NCBI GenBank assembly: GCA_963971305.1
Contig: OZ020305.1
Location: 41,985,717 to 42,049,716 of the forward strand
Length of the DNA stretch: 64,000 bases
Reading direction: 5' to 3'
Source of the DNA: Arcuatula senhousia
Taxonomy: Eukaryota; Mollusca; Bivalvia; Mytilida; Mytilidae
Positions 31,501 through 42,967 of this stretch are shown here, piece after piece. The notes beneath the pieces were generated by a model. That model was not told where the DNA came from, ran no database searches, and saw only the letters and a list, made by a program, of their open reading frames with translations. Position numbers and translations under genes: made by a program. The first letter of the stretch is position 1; each line of letters starts with the position of its first letter.

Positions 31501-34500
31501 TTGAAGTGATATTTTGATAATTAGTCCTTCCGTGCAAACCATCGCACCACAGGGGCTTACTTATGGTTTTCTGTGTAGAAGACTTTATTCCCTTCCACAA
31601 TCCACTGGCACTACAGGGGTTCACCTGCCGTGTCCTGTGTATGTTTAGTACCCCCGTGCAACAATTGGCACCACAGGGGTTTAATATTGTTTCCTGTGTA
31701 TTAGAAGTTGACATTTACCTGGTTGAATGGGTTCTAGAACACTTTCTTTTAATGAAAATCAAACCCTTTGGTCCGCCAGAGTCTATTGAACATTGAAGTG
31801 CGAAAATTTTAATAAAATACCCTTTCTAATCAAAAACATATAAAAACAATAAACTGTAGCTGAGAAAATCATATCGAATTAATTATTGTCTCAGACTGTA
31901 GGGACTTTTTTTTGTCAAGTTGCAAATAATTATGTAGTTAATTAATTGTTTTTCCAACACTTCAAAAACGGAAAAAAGTGGGAACTTAAACTCTTTAGAC
32001 ACATTTTTAATTTGGGTACTAGTATTAAACAAACCATGCACAAACACGATGTAGCACCACGCTTTGGCTGATGAATAATTGCAAGAGAAAGGTAGTCAAT
32101 GAAGTGAACAGGTGATATTGACACCTGCTGATTAATTATACCGTATACTAATTAAGAAATTATTAAAAGATGTGCCGGTCCTGTGCTGTGGTGGGTGTGT
32201 CTAAAACGGATTGAGTGCTGCAAGGAAATCTTTGATTGGAGGAGCACCTTAATTGATCTATGATATCTGTCAATTATACCTGTAATTAACCAACGGGGCG
32301 TGGCAGATCGTCCAAAAGGTTAATGATTTTAATTGACACCTGTGTATTCATCAAGAACTGAATTTATTGTCTTAAATATTTGAAAAAGGATTGAAAACAA
32401 GGGCTACTGTGTCAATAAATGTTTCAGATAATTTACTATTTGGAATTATAATTAATTATTTTAAAACAATTTAAGGTTTAAGTAAACTATTATCTTGCTA
32501 AACGCGGGATTAAAAAAATTATTAATGCCAAATTATTCATATTTCAAGTCATTATTATGATCGACAACATCGGTCTTATGTTACAAATATCGCTAATTGG
32601 TTCATGTATTTATCATTGGAGATGTGACGTCACATCTCCAATTGAGCTATCCCATAATTCATCATTGTTCATAACATGGACGCGCCCATATGGTCTTGTG
32701 TATTGGAATAAAATTACGAATATCTTTCTTAATATATCGTTTTCAATGCCCAAACCCAGCATGATGCCTACTCTCATTAAAATAAATCAAATAAACTAAT
32801 AACTCAAAAATCACGGACTTACACTTTAAATTATCTTACATGATTTTTCTAAAATTTAGGTTTGGAAGCTTGGTTATCCAACCACATTAAGATACAGTGC
32901 TGACATGAAGGATCTTTTAGGCTGGGAGCTCACCCAGTATGCTGCATTTAACAAAACAGATGAATACCTCCTGGTGTGTGGTGTAAATATCAGTGATGAA
33001 TACTACAATGAGTTTCTTATGGGCCATGGTGCTATATTTGATATGAAGAAAGGTATATACAGTCTAGCATACACGTGTTAGTCATGAAATAAAAAGAGTG
33101 TGTTAGGAATGACATGTATCATTGAAATATGATTTGGAATATTTATACATATATGTTTTCAGTTTTTATGTAGAATCTTTCAAGTTGGGTAGACCAGTAT
33201 TTTTACGTCAAACCTCTCAACTCATCAACTGTGATATTAGGATTTAGAAGTAACGCAAAGTAACACAAAACACAGCTCAGTTGAGAAGCACAAAAGGGAT
33301 ATTGAGGTTGCCATCTTAGAACAGCAAACAGCCAAACTAATTAATTCAGTTGAAATTTTAGCTAAATATAAAAAATATTGGCCATTTTAGGTAATTTTTT
33401 TTTCTTCTAATTATAGATTTCAAGTTGATAAAAGTGATGGGCATGAATCCTCCACATTTGTTTGCTGACTGGGCTGATGTAGATATTTGTTTAGGCGGAT
33501 TTGCTGACAACCATGATTACCTTACAATCAATTCATTCAAGGTAACACATTGAATATGTTATAATGTTTAAAATTGCCTTGGAAACATTTACATGTATTG
33601 AATGTAAAAGTTTTAAGGTCAATTTTATATCTTGGACTGACATTTTATGAAAGGATATGGAGTAATGAACATGAGACCATAACAAATATGTAAACTCCAA
33701 CTCCAATGATTTTTTATGAGCTGTATGGCCATTTTAAAATTTATTCCTCGTCAGCAGCACTAAAACCCCAAAACAGGAAATCCACAATTCAACAAAAGTG
33801 TTGATGAAAATGCATAAAACCTAATGAAATCCAAATAATCAGTAGTATCAAATATATTTTAAGACAAACTACGATAGAGGGAGATTAACCTTAAGTCTTA
33901 GAATTTACATAAATTAAGATAATAGCTATAATAAAAGTTTACACATGAGATCTTGTCTCATGTATAAGTACACCATATTTAAGAAAAATAGGGCACATTC
34001 GACTTTCTTTCTTAGGGCGCCCTGGATATATTTTTATCGACCGACCACGTATGTGGATCGGCCATATAGTTTTACCCTCGTCCGTCTTGCCGTCCGTCCA
34101 TAACACTTTGGTTAAGTTCTTGGTTAAGGTCCATTACTCGGATACTAGATGTTGGGGGTCAATGATATTTCACCACTAGATGGGTCTTGGGTAGGGCTAC
34201 ACCACCCAACTAGAAATTAGGTCACTGTGACCTATATTCTATGCATAAACAACTTTGGTTAAGTTCTTGGTAAAGGTCCATTACTTGGATACTAGATGTT
34301 GGGGGTCAATGATATTTCACTACTAGATGTGTCTTAGGTAAGGTGACGCCACCCACTAGAAATTAGGTCACTGTGACCTAAATTTTACGCATGAATGACT
34401 CTGGTTAAGTTCTTGGTTAAGGTCCATATCTCAGATACTACATGTTGATGGTCAATGGTATTTCACCACTAGATGTGTCTTGGGTAACATGACACCACCC

Positions 34501-37500
34501 AATAAAAGTTAGGTCACTGTGATGAACAACTTCGGTTAAGTTCTTGGTTAAGGTCCATAACTTGGATACTAGATGTTGGGGGTCAATGATATTTCACCAC
34601 TAGATGTGTCTTGGGTAAGGTGACACCATCCACTAGAAATGAGGTCACAGTGACCTATATTTTATGCATGAATGACTTTGGTTAAGGTCCATATCTTGAA
34701 TACTACATGTTAGGGGTCAATAATATTTCTAAGTTATAAGTTATAAGTTGTAGAACTTGTCCTTTCCCTTTGTCTTTGTTTATGTGACAATAAAATATGT
34801 TTAAATAAATAATATTTCACTACTCAATGAGTCTTGGTAACATGGCACCATCTACCAGAAATAAGGTCACAGCGACCTATATTTTACACATGAACACTTT
34901 TGATCAATTTCTTGGTAATGGTCCATATCCCAGGTAATACACATTGAGGGTCAATGATATTTCAAGAACGGGAGGGCCATCCTGTGGCTCATAGACACAT
35001 TTTCTAGTTAATCCTTGGTTTTAAAATAAAACAGAACATAAGTAACTTAAGAAAAGAGTACATTTGGAACATTTCCCCAACCTTGTTCTACCCCAAGTGG
35101 ACATGTTTTTCGTCCCTAGGCAGTCCTGGGTATTAATGGTCAAACGACTGTTTTTTTTAGCATAGATATATACAAGAATAGTAACTGTCAGTTTGTATAA
35201 CTATTTTATCCAATTCTTCATCAAACAAAGTTAAATAGAATCTGAGCTGTCTGTCTGTCTGTCTGTCCACATATCTTGTAAGCCCACATTGATTTTGCTA
35301 AAGCCTTACATGAAGAAAATACATCTTCATACATATGTAGATGTGCATGAATAAATTTCATTGCTCTTGGATATTATTCAGGGGAGATAATTTTACTAGT
35401 TTTATTTTTCAGTGTGGCGTTCAATATGAAGCTTGGGTATCTTTTGTGAGCTCACTCACAATATTTCAAATTAACTATAGCTTGGTACAATGTAAATATC
35501 GAAACCCTAGTCTTTTATAACTTAAATTTTAGAAAGAATTTAGATATCTTGAAAAGATATTTGTTATTTAGACCTACATCTTCAAAGCTTATTTGTACCA
35601 CCTATAAAACTAAATATTGTGCCCAGTCTTTGAAGATGTAAAATTTTCCAAAAAAAATAACACTTAAATTCAAGAATTTTACTGTTGATGAAGATTGTAG
35701 TTTAAAGTTTATTGGGTGTCATACTAAATTATTATCTCATTGTTTTACAGGTACCAGATCCCAGCATAGATTCCATAGAAAAGTCAGTGAAACCCTGCCC
35801 TCATGACATAATAGAAAATACTCTTGGACACAAATTATGTACTTTCTACGCAGACTGTAACCATACTATGAATCTTTTAGTAGCAAATGTTCCAATAAAT
35901 TCAGACTGCAACACTGACAAGAACAGTAACTCTGTAAGAACAGACTGTCAGGAATATAAAAAATACCTTATATTTGTGGCTGGTATTCATGACTGTATAA
36001 TATTACATGAACTTAAAAATGTTCGTAGTGAAAGAGATTTCGATGAAGGCAATGCTGTAAGACCGATGTCCTACGAAGTGATAAGGCGACCATTACATTA
36101 TATTTCTGGAATGAAGTTATCACATGATCATAGGTATGTATCTGTCTAAGATGTAAAACTGTGGATTTATTTATTTTCTTGGGGGTCAATTTTGGTGGTT
36201 TTCGTGCATCAGGGAAAACCACAATATTTGAAGTGCAACGAATAGAAAATTTCATTTTGATTCTAGATCTGTGATGAATATGTTAGAATAAAAAATTCAT
36301 GAATCCAGTAATATGTATTTCAGTCTGAATCTAGAAACAGTGTTGCACATGAATTTAGTTATGTTCACAGTAATGGCATGTGGAATAATTGACTCATATT
36401 ACACATGCATCAGATTACATATACATATACCACCTATATAATATTCCATTTATACATTATGAATACTGTGGTTTCATCATATTTCGTGGTTGCTGTGGAT
36501 CGTTTTGATCCCCAAATTATGTTTCCCAAAGAAATGGAAATTTTACATTGCTTTGCGTACTGCGAAATTCAGAACAAGGAATTTAGCATTCCACCAAATT
36601 TTATACCTATGAAAATAAATGAATCCACAATACTTGTTTTATATGGAAATATTTTAAAAAGTTTTGATCATGCATTGGTCAGTATTTGTTTCTTTAAAAA
36701 AATATGCCAAGAACTGATATTAATACACTACTGTAATTTGTAGGACTATAGAAATTCTCATACAAATATCGGCTATGATTTTATTTAGAACTTCTCATTA
36801 TCAGCAATTAAACATGTTACTAACTTGTATGTAAATTTTATAACAAGCAAATGATACCACTACTAATTTTTCTTTTCAAATATTGTAGATATTTATATAT
36901 AAATTATCGAGAAGCAGAAACTCCTGATGAAGAAGAAGACTACATTGGCCTGAAAAACGACATCTTTGTAAATGTGATTGATTTACAGACAAGACAGGTC
37001 ATACCTGACCTAGTATATAAAGGTCATAAAGGATTCTCGGAGTATCCTGCATGGTATATATGTCTGGACTCGTCAGATGATCTAGTTGGAAGGTGAGAGA
37101 GGATGTCCTGTCTTTTAATCTATCTAAAACTACGATTATCAAATCTGCCCAGGTTGACATGAAACTTCTTTTCTTGGTGGCAAGTCCCATCCACCCATCA
37201 TATGATTTTTTTAAATTCAGTTAGACATCTACTTCCTGATTGCCAAATAAAAGTATTGTCTATCATTTATTTTGATTTTTTTTAACCAGGTAACCATTTT
37301 TTATTCTTCACTTTGAGAGTAATTTACAAGTAGTTTTATGGTTAAATCAAATCAAATGAAAAATCACCATTCATTATGAAACTTCAACTAAAAAAGAAAA
37401 TAATATGAAAATACAAGGTTAATATTGGGCCTCCCTCTATAACAAAAAAGTAACATTGAAATGCAGCAAGTAAAAAAAAATGCCAATCAGAAAACAGCAA

Positions 37501-37757
37501 ATATGCTATAAGATTTATTACTTAGTTTATGATATATTTTTTATAGTGGGAGTGAAGAACACAAAGCCTACTTATGGGACAAACACTACAAGTGTATCGT
37601 TACAACATTAAACCATAGGGAAGGTGTAGTGAATGGTCTAGAGTTCTGTCCTGTGGACTGCGAAACAGTAGTGACATCTGGTGATGACCATACCATTAGA
37701 ATATGGAGGTCAAGAAATAGGATGAAATCTTTAAACTGTCATAAAAGAGAAAGCTGA
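28507..37757 (+). CDS. FBXW5: F-box/WD-repeat protein 5, 7 coding exons
   Basis: Substrate receptor that links SKP1-CUL1 (and, for human FBXW5, DDB1-CUL4) ubiquitin ligases to targets. Exons: 28507-28666, 29878-30053, 32860-33052, 33417-33541, 35751-36133, 36889-37092, 37547-37757. Phases agree and the total is 1452 nt, 483 residues, against 566 in human. Residues 4-48 form the F-box (IPDTLLLDIFKYLDFHQLGR, VVCKKWQRVAQDESLWKPL). An FBXW5-specific WYNEYKRLY motif follows at 65-72. The first WD repeat contains HTDEVLDVAFSHDGRFVS and KDCTVKVW. The last two repeats are encoded by exons 6-7 (SEEHKAYLWDKHYK, SGDDHTIRIW). The central linker is shorter than in human, which explains the size. The start ATG has A at -3. 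No disabling change is seen. A candidate AATAAA lies at 38196-38201. Confidence 0.95.
28822..29025 (+). pseudogene. Protein-like open frame in FBXW5 intron 1
   Basis: Sixty-seven codons, opened by a stop, with a non-random sequence: NASLHRLFNRKAVKDSLCAM, PAHDTPPPVLAAPEYPLLSM, DAGHVFHQEEVLDRILKDML. It is GC-richer than the intron around it. No splice sites fit it into FBXW5. Family not recognised. A gene or transposon remnant is likely. Confidence 0.35.
29035..29310. mobile_element. Short TIR element (TACCCCGCCA) with internal duplication
   Basis: TACCCCGCCA at 29035 and its inverse TGGCGGGGTA at 29301. Inside, about 160 bp is duplicated: CCAGCATGATCTGAAAA and TTTGTGATTGG/CACTTTGAAAAA occur twice. 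A MITE-like insertion in FBXW5 intron 1. Confidence 0.65.
31470..31715 (+). repeat. Short tandem repeat, about three units of 68-75 bp
   Basis: Each unit carries a CCATCGCACCACAGGGG-type block, then TTTCCTGTGTA or TTTCTGTGTAGAAG. It lies in FBXW5 intron 2. Confidence 0.65.
33995..34995 (+). repeat. Tandem repeat, six units of about 133-147 bp, in FBXW5 intron 4
   Basis: It starts after ATCGACCGACCACGTATG. Units share GGTTAAGTTCTTGGTTAAGG, GGGTCAATGATATTTCACCA and AGGTCACTGTGACCTATATT, with starts near 34111, 34258, 34403, 34536, 34680 and 34890. Related to the block at 59768-60415. Confidence 0.85.
34730..34807 (+). mobile_element. 78-bp LINE-like 3' tail with 11-bp target duplication
   Basis: Flanked by AATAATATTTC (34719-34729, 34808-34818), inserted into one unit of the tandem repeat. 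The insert ends GTGACAATAAAATATGTTTA, like a retrotransposon 3' end with a polyadenylation hexamer. An extremely 5'-truncated LINE or SINE is likely. Confidence 0.6.
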
Positions 37758-37836
37758 GAATGTGTGGATTTAATCTTGTTATTGTAGCAATTTTAAAAGC
37801 ATAATGTGATAATGTGATACTCTGGGTTATTTGTCT

Positions 37837-38262
37837 CGCCTGCGACAAATAGTTGCGGAAGGCGAGACATAGGTTTTACTTTCTGCAGCAGGCGGCAGTG
37901 TGTACTTTTTTGTTAGACTTAAATTAAATGAAATTGAATTACTTGAAAAGTATAATAGGACATCTGATGTTTGGTATACAGACAGTTTAGGTTATGGTCT
38001 ATGCAACTGTCACCATGCCATGTGACCCCAACCCCATTTTAATGCTCAAGTAACTCTGTGAACTTAGGTCTTTTTTCAGGCCATAAACTTCTTTGAAAGA
38101 ATTTTGTTGAAAATGAATTAAACCTCTGATCTCAAGAACTCAAGGCCTAGGTTAACTTTTAATGTGTTTTGTGATAGTGCCAACAGGCGAGAATTAATAA
38201 AGGAATTGAATAACTAAGTATTCCAATGGTGCTGGCAGGCAAGACATACTTGAGTGTTAAGT
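37837..38262 (+). repeat. Dispersed repeat just downstream of FBXW5
   Basis: Begins with a small hairpin, TCGCCTGCGACAAA and GGAAGGCGAGACA, and runs to GGCAAGACATACTTGAGTG. Same family as 1-225. It may supply the FBXW5 polyadenylation signal at 38196. Confidence 0.6.
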
Positions 38263-38363
38263 CTTATTTCTTGTTAGTGCTGGAAAGGGTTATTTTTGCA
38301 ATTAGTTAACATTTAACCTGTTAGAAAATACTTAACAAACCAAGTCATATTTCATATAAAGTG

Positions 38364-39377
38364 TCAAAGGAGTAGGGGCGATAAGGCCTGTTTTTGGCCT
38401 AAAATTCTACCAAATTCTCAACCTTTGACTACTGTTGTCAGATGCTGATAAAATATTTATTGAATATCTAAAAAATGAGAAACTTATTACATTTTTCAAT
38501 TTTGAATGATTGTTTTGGTAAAAAATATGAACGAAACCTACCTTCATTCAGAAAATCACGAATTTACCTCAAATTTCAGCATGTTTAAGATACATTTTGG
38601 ATAAGAAAAGTATCTCCGCACACAAGAAACAACTAAATATTTCTACAGATTATTTATACAACTTATATAAACCTTCTCTAAAAATATGAACTTGTTTCTC
38701 ATGTGTGGACAACATACATGTGACGGATCTGTGATGACAAAGCTGGAGATTTTGATTATTTTGGCTGGAGGTTGGATAAAAAAGCGGGAGATTTTCAATG
38801 CTCATTAAAATTTCATTTCAATGTCAATTGAGGGCACTAGCTTGTGCCAAATATACATGGCTTCACTGATTAATCTAAAACTGTTTATACAATCATCAGG
38901 TCAATTATGGCAATAAATCTTTAATTAACACATTTACCTGTTAAATTAACGTCTACCTAATTGAAAAACCCTTAAGACATCGGAAATGTTTTATGACTGA
39001 ACAGTAAAAATGTCTATAAAAGTAAAATTTTGTCATATCTTAAAAAGCGGGAGATTACACAAAAAGTCGGGAGAACGGGAGATGGATCAAAAAGTCGGGA
39101 GATTTCGTCTCCCAGCGGGAGAATCACATGTATGGGATGATGTTTCCTGATCCAAAATTTACCATGAAATTGACCAAAAATTCTCATATTTTGTCATTTT
39201 TGCTAAAACCACTAGAATAATGACGTCATTATTACGCTTCAATATAAGATTTTAAAATTTCTAGACATGTTTCCTTTTAAACAGGGTTTATGCTCTATTG
39301 TAACCAGAAATGGACACTTTGGCATAACCTTCATAATTTTAGGCTAAATAAGGGCCTTATCGCCCCTACTCCTTTGA
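38364..39377. mobile_element. 1-kb TIR element
   Basis: TCAAAGGAGTAGGGGCGATA, continuing AAGGCC, is answered at 39353-39377 by the exact inverse ending CCTACTCCTTTGA. The similarity extends inward (GGCCTAAAATT against AATTTTAGGCT). No transposase. It hosts the nested element 38713-39134. Confidence 0.8.
38713..39134. mobile_element. Nested element with CATACATGTGA ends
   Basis: Ends CATACATGTGA and TCACATGTATG. Internal phrases GCTGGAGATTTTG, AAAAGCGGGAGATTTTCAA and GGGAGATTTCGTCTCCCAGC (a palindrome) are distinctive. A half copy is at 40629-40756 and the matching other half at 46960-47249. Confidence 0.75.
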
Positions 39378-39684
39378 GTATTTAGTTTTTTTTACTGCTG
39401 AAATGTATGATTTGGAAAGAAAAAAATTGTTACAGAATATAAAAAATCCAATTAGGTGTCTTAAAAGAAAACATCTAGTGGAGTCTTTATGAAAATTTGT
39501 ACGCTAATACATCAAACCAAAAATCTACTGTCTAGATAACTGGATGTTGTAGCAAAATTAATTCACTTTTTCCTCATACAATTCATAACTCATATCAAAA
39601 TTTGAGTTATTTAAATTTTGAACAGATTTACATTTTTGTACATGAACAGCATTGTTAATGGAAGAGTATTATTAACACTAAGGA

Positions 39685-39853
39685 GGGTGTCACAGCCCTT
39701 TTGGTACGCAGTATTCGGTACCCCAAGGTGTGGTACGTGGTAGGTGATGTTCCGAATTTTTAGGCTTTTGGTACGCGTAGATCTTTAGAGTATTCGGTAT
39801 TTCAGTCTTTTTAACGGTATTCGGTATTCCGGGGGCGGGGGCTGTGACACCCC
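39685..39853. mobile_element. 169-bp MITE with GGGTGTCACAGCCC ends
   Basis: GGGTGTCACAGCCC at the left and GGGCTGTGACACCC at the right, with TATTCGGTA phrases between. Its right end forms the edge of the duplicated segment at 39843. Confidence 0.7.
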
Positions 39854-40628
39854 CATAAAGTGTAATAAATTATACCTCACATGAACCCAACTGCCATATT
39901 TTAATAAATAAAATGTTTATACTATTATAAATGCATCATAATTATACTTTAAAACATGAAAATATATTCAAATAGGTGCATGAATTTAGGTAATTTATAT
40001 TTACTGTTTAACTCTTTACTCTAAAATACAGTTCAGAAGGTAAACTTTTTTTACTGGAATTATAAAGAATCACTAGGGTGTTTATCATCATCATATGTTT
40101 ATCAATGATTTAGTTTATTAGGCATCATGGTAGCTCTTACAATAGACATTCTCATAGCCTTTCTCATTGTAGAATCTATGGATTTATCAGCTGGTCTTCA
40201 TGTTGCAGTCAAGTTTATTTTATTTTGTAGTGCTTACATTTATAATGATGATAGGTTTTTTTGTAAAATTTAACTGTTATGATGTTTTGTTAGTAAAATA
40301 TTTTATACTGATAGTAAATCTATTTTATTAAAATGATCATCATCATATTCATTGCCTCAGAAAAATTCCATTTAAAAGGCCTAGGTAGACATTTGATTAG
40401 TTTTGCGGTGGTAGACAATATATTGATGAGGAATATGTGTACATGACATAACCTACATAAACAAGCGGTAATTTAAAAAATCCAAAACGGAAGATGGCCA
40501 ACAGAGTTCATTATGACCAGAGGTTACTACTCACTATCTTGCATTGGCCCAACAGTAAAAAAATATATATTATACTTAAGATTTAATAACAATTCCAAAA
40601 TCAGTGAAAAACTCAATTCTGGACATAA
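39843..40628 (+). repeat. Segmental duplication, copy 1 (empty site)
   Basis: 786 bp from TGTGACACCCCCATAAAG to CAATTCTGGACATAA. It matches 47250-47300, 51915-51949 and 56240-56946 taken together, with about one difference per 150 bp. It contains neither the MULE nor the LINE found in copy 2 and so gives their insertion points: after AACCCAACTG and at TATTATAAA. Confidence 0.92.
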
Positions 40629-40756
40629 CATACATGTGACTGATCCGTGATGAAAAAGCTGGAGACTTTGATTTTTTTGGCTGGAGATTGGCCAAAAAAG
40701 CGGGAGATTTTCAAGGCTCATTAAAATTGCATTTCAATGTCAATTGAGGACGCTGG
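40629..40756 (+). mobile_element. 5' half of the CATACATGTGA element
   Basis: Matches 38713-38855 up to TCAATTGAGG, then passes directly into MULE sequence. The missing 3' half appears 6.2 kb away at 46960-47249 in the same orientation. Confidence 0.75.
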
Positions 40757-41679
40757 CATTGTTATAGGATTCATTGCAATTGTTATACCAAAGTCGTGGT
40801 AACCAGGGGTGATGCAAACGGGGTCTAAAGGAATATTTTTCTAAATTTGGAAGGAGGCGGTCTTTTAGATATGGTATAGGGTAATCTTCTATGAGTTCGT
40901 CTCTCATCTCATCGAAAGTGATCTGGTTCTGAGAACTGAGGATACCATCTGGGCCGAACAACTTACTTATGACAGAAGCAACTTCAGGCTGATTCAAAGA
41001 CTTTCTGAGGTTGTCAATAGCGTTGTCTTTTAAATGCTTTGAACACAGAACGCGTGATGCATTTGGAAAGCTCAGGCTTATAGCTTTTGTAGCCGCAAAC
41101 TCTTCGTCTGACCCGAAAATTAGATTTGATTGGTCAGTATCTACTAACTTAGCCTGCAAATGGGCATCTTTGCTAGCCAAGGGTTACGATCCGCTATCTC
41201 TCATCTTCACCCTTGGCAGATCTAGAAGGTTTTTGTAATCTCAACATTTTAATTATCTCCTTTGAAGCAATATCTTTTCCAAGTTAAAAAAAATATTTTC
41301 ATCCAGATAGTTGCAAAAATAGGAGATATTTCATTCCATTAACGACGAACATTTATCTAAAGATACAATAAAGGTAATTTTGGTAAAATTTGATCAAAAC
41401 TGCCAATATTTTTTTGCAAAAATAATAATTCTTTATCACCTTTGTAAACCCACATGTTTGTTAACAAATTGTTTAAAAATGGAAATGGAGCAATGTGATT
41501 GGATGCAGCCAAATTTCACTGCATCCAATCAGATGAGAGAATGTATGACCACAAAAATCCTTCTCTATCTGCCAAGGGTGAAGATGAGAGATAGCGAATC
41601 ATAACCCTTGGCTAGCGAAGATGGCAAATGGGAGGTAAACTTGTGATATGAATCAAAGTTACCATCCCAATGCAACAAC
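40757..41679 (-). pseudogene. MULE transposase fragment interrupted by a MITE
   Basis: Bases 40757-41164 and 41624-41679 are nearly identical (a couple of differences in about 460) to 49440-49890 of the large MULE. The minus strand encodes the middle of the DDE domain: SHLQAKLVDTDQ, FGSDEEFAATKAISLSFPN, CSKHLKDNAI, and the NNCNESYNN glutamate motif. Both ends are missing. The MITE at 41165-41623 splits it. Confidence 0.85.
41165..41623. mobile_element. 459-bp MITE with 9-bp target duplication
   Basis: Terminal inverted repeats of about 55 bp (CATCTTTGCTAGCCAAGGGT onward, inverse ending CCTTGGCTAGCGAAGATG). Flanked by GCAAATGGG twice (41156-41164, 41624-41632), while the undisturbed paralogue near 49850 has it once. 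A 9-bp duplication and long TIRs fit a Mutator-type MITE. Confidence 0.88.
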
Positions 41680-41879
41680 TTTTCCCTAATTTAAGTTAAA
41701 CTCTCAAACAATTTTATAATCCTGAACTTTAAGGTGGTATTTTAATTTTTTTTCAGGCAAGAATGTTAAAGACCAATCCTGAACTTTTCCTAAATTTAAA
41801 TTTAGCACTCAAACAATTTTATAATCCTGAACTTTAAGGTAGTTTTCTAGATACTTTTCAGACAAGAAATTATTTAAGT

Positions 41880-42790
41880 GAAGAAGTACACCTGAATGGT
41901 GCAATGTCTAAGTGTTTTTTTTTTAAATCCAGACACTTTCGTATTTATTTACAATCAGTCGAAAAAGTAACAGTAGATACTTTCTCAATTGATCGCAAAA
42001 AAAAAACGATGACAACACACTGTCAAAATACAAAACACCACAAAAGATGAGTTGCGAGCCCTAATTTAAATAAAGCTATACACCTGAGTGGTATAAAGCT
42101 TGTGTTTGAAACAATACAAAACACCACAAAGGATGAGTTGTGGGCCCTAGTTAACACCTGAATGGTGCAATGTCTTAGTGTTTTTTAATCAAGACACTTT
42201 TGTATTTATTTACAATCAGTCGAAAAAGTAACAGTCACGTTTGAACCTTGATACTTTCTCAATTGATCGCAAAAAAAACGATGACAACACACTGTCAAAA
42301 TACAAAACACAAAACACCACAAAGGATGAGTTGCGAGCCCTAATTTAAATAAAGCTATACACCTGAGTGGTATAAAGCTTGTGTTTGAAACAATACAAAA
42401 CACCACAAAGGGTGAGTTGTGGGCCCTAGTTAACACCTGAATGGTGCAATGTCTTAGTGTTTTTTAATCAAGACACTTTTGTATTTATTTACAATCAGTC
42501 GAAAAAGTAACAGTCACGTTAGAACCTAGATACTTTCTCAATTGATCGCAAAAAAACGATGACAACACACTGTCAAAATACAAAACTCAAAACACCACAA
42601 AGGATGAGTTGCAAGCCCTAATTCAAATAAAGCTATACACCTGAGTGGTATAAAGCTTGTGTTTAAAACAATACAAAACACCACAACGGACGAGTTGTGA
42701 GCCCTAATTTAAATAAAGCTATACACCTGAGTGGTATAAAATAAGCTTGTGTGTATAACAATACAAAACACCACAAAGGATGAATTAATT
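41880..42790 (+). repeat. Tandem repeat, about three units of 265-279 bp
   Basis: Units share CACCTGAATGGTGCAATGTC (41891, 42156, 42435), AATCAGTCGAAAAAGTAACA, CGATGACAACACACTGTCAA and ACAAAACACCACAAAGGATG. A shorter subunit repeats at the right end (42635, 42717). Confidence 0.8.
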
Positions 42791-42967
42791 GAACAAGACA
42801 ATAGTGCAAGCACTGATTTAAAATAACGATCTGAACTCTTTAAGGAGTAAATCGCAAATGAACTTGATGCGTACAAAGGGACAGTCACCTGAGAAGCCCC
42901 CTGCAAAGAAGACATTTGGACCAATCAAAACTGAGAGAGTGAGAGTCCTTGATCCTGAACTTGATGA

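Noticed and set aside
33542..35750. A missing FBXW5 exon, suspected because the protein is shorter than human
   Set aside because: Phases are 0 to 0 across this intron and the human linker aligns directly over the junction (KPCPH...YADC against the human VADC region), so a shorter linker explains the size.
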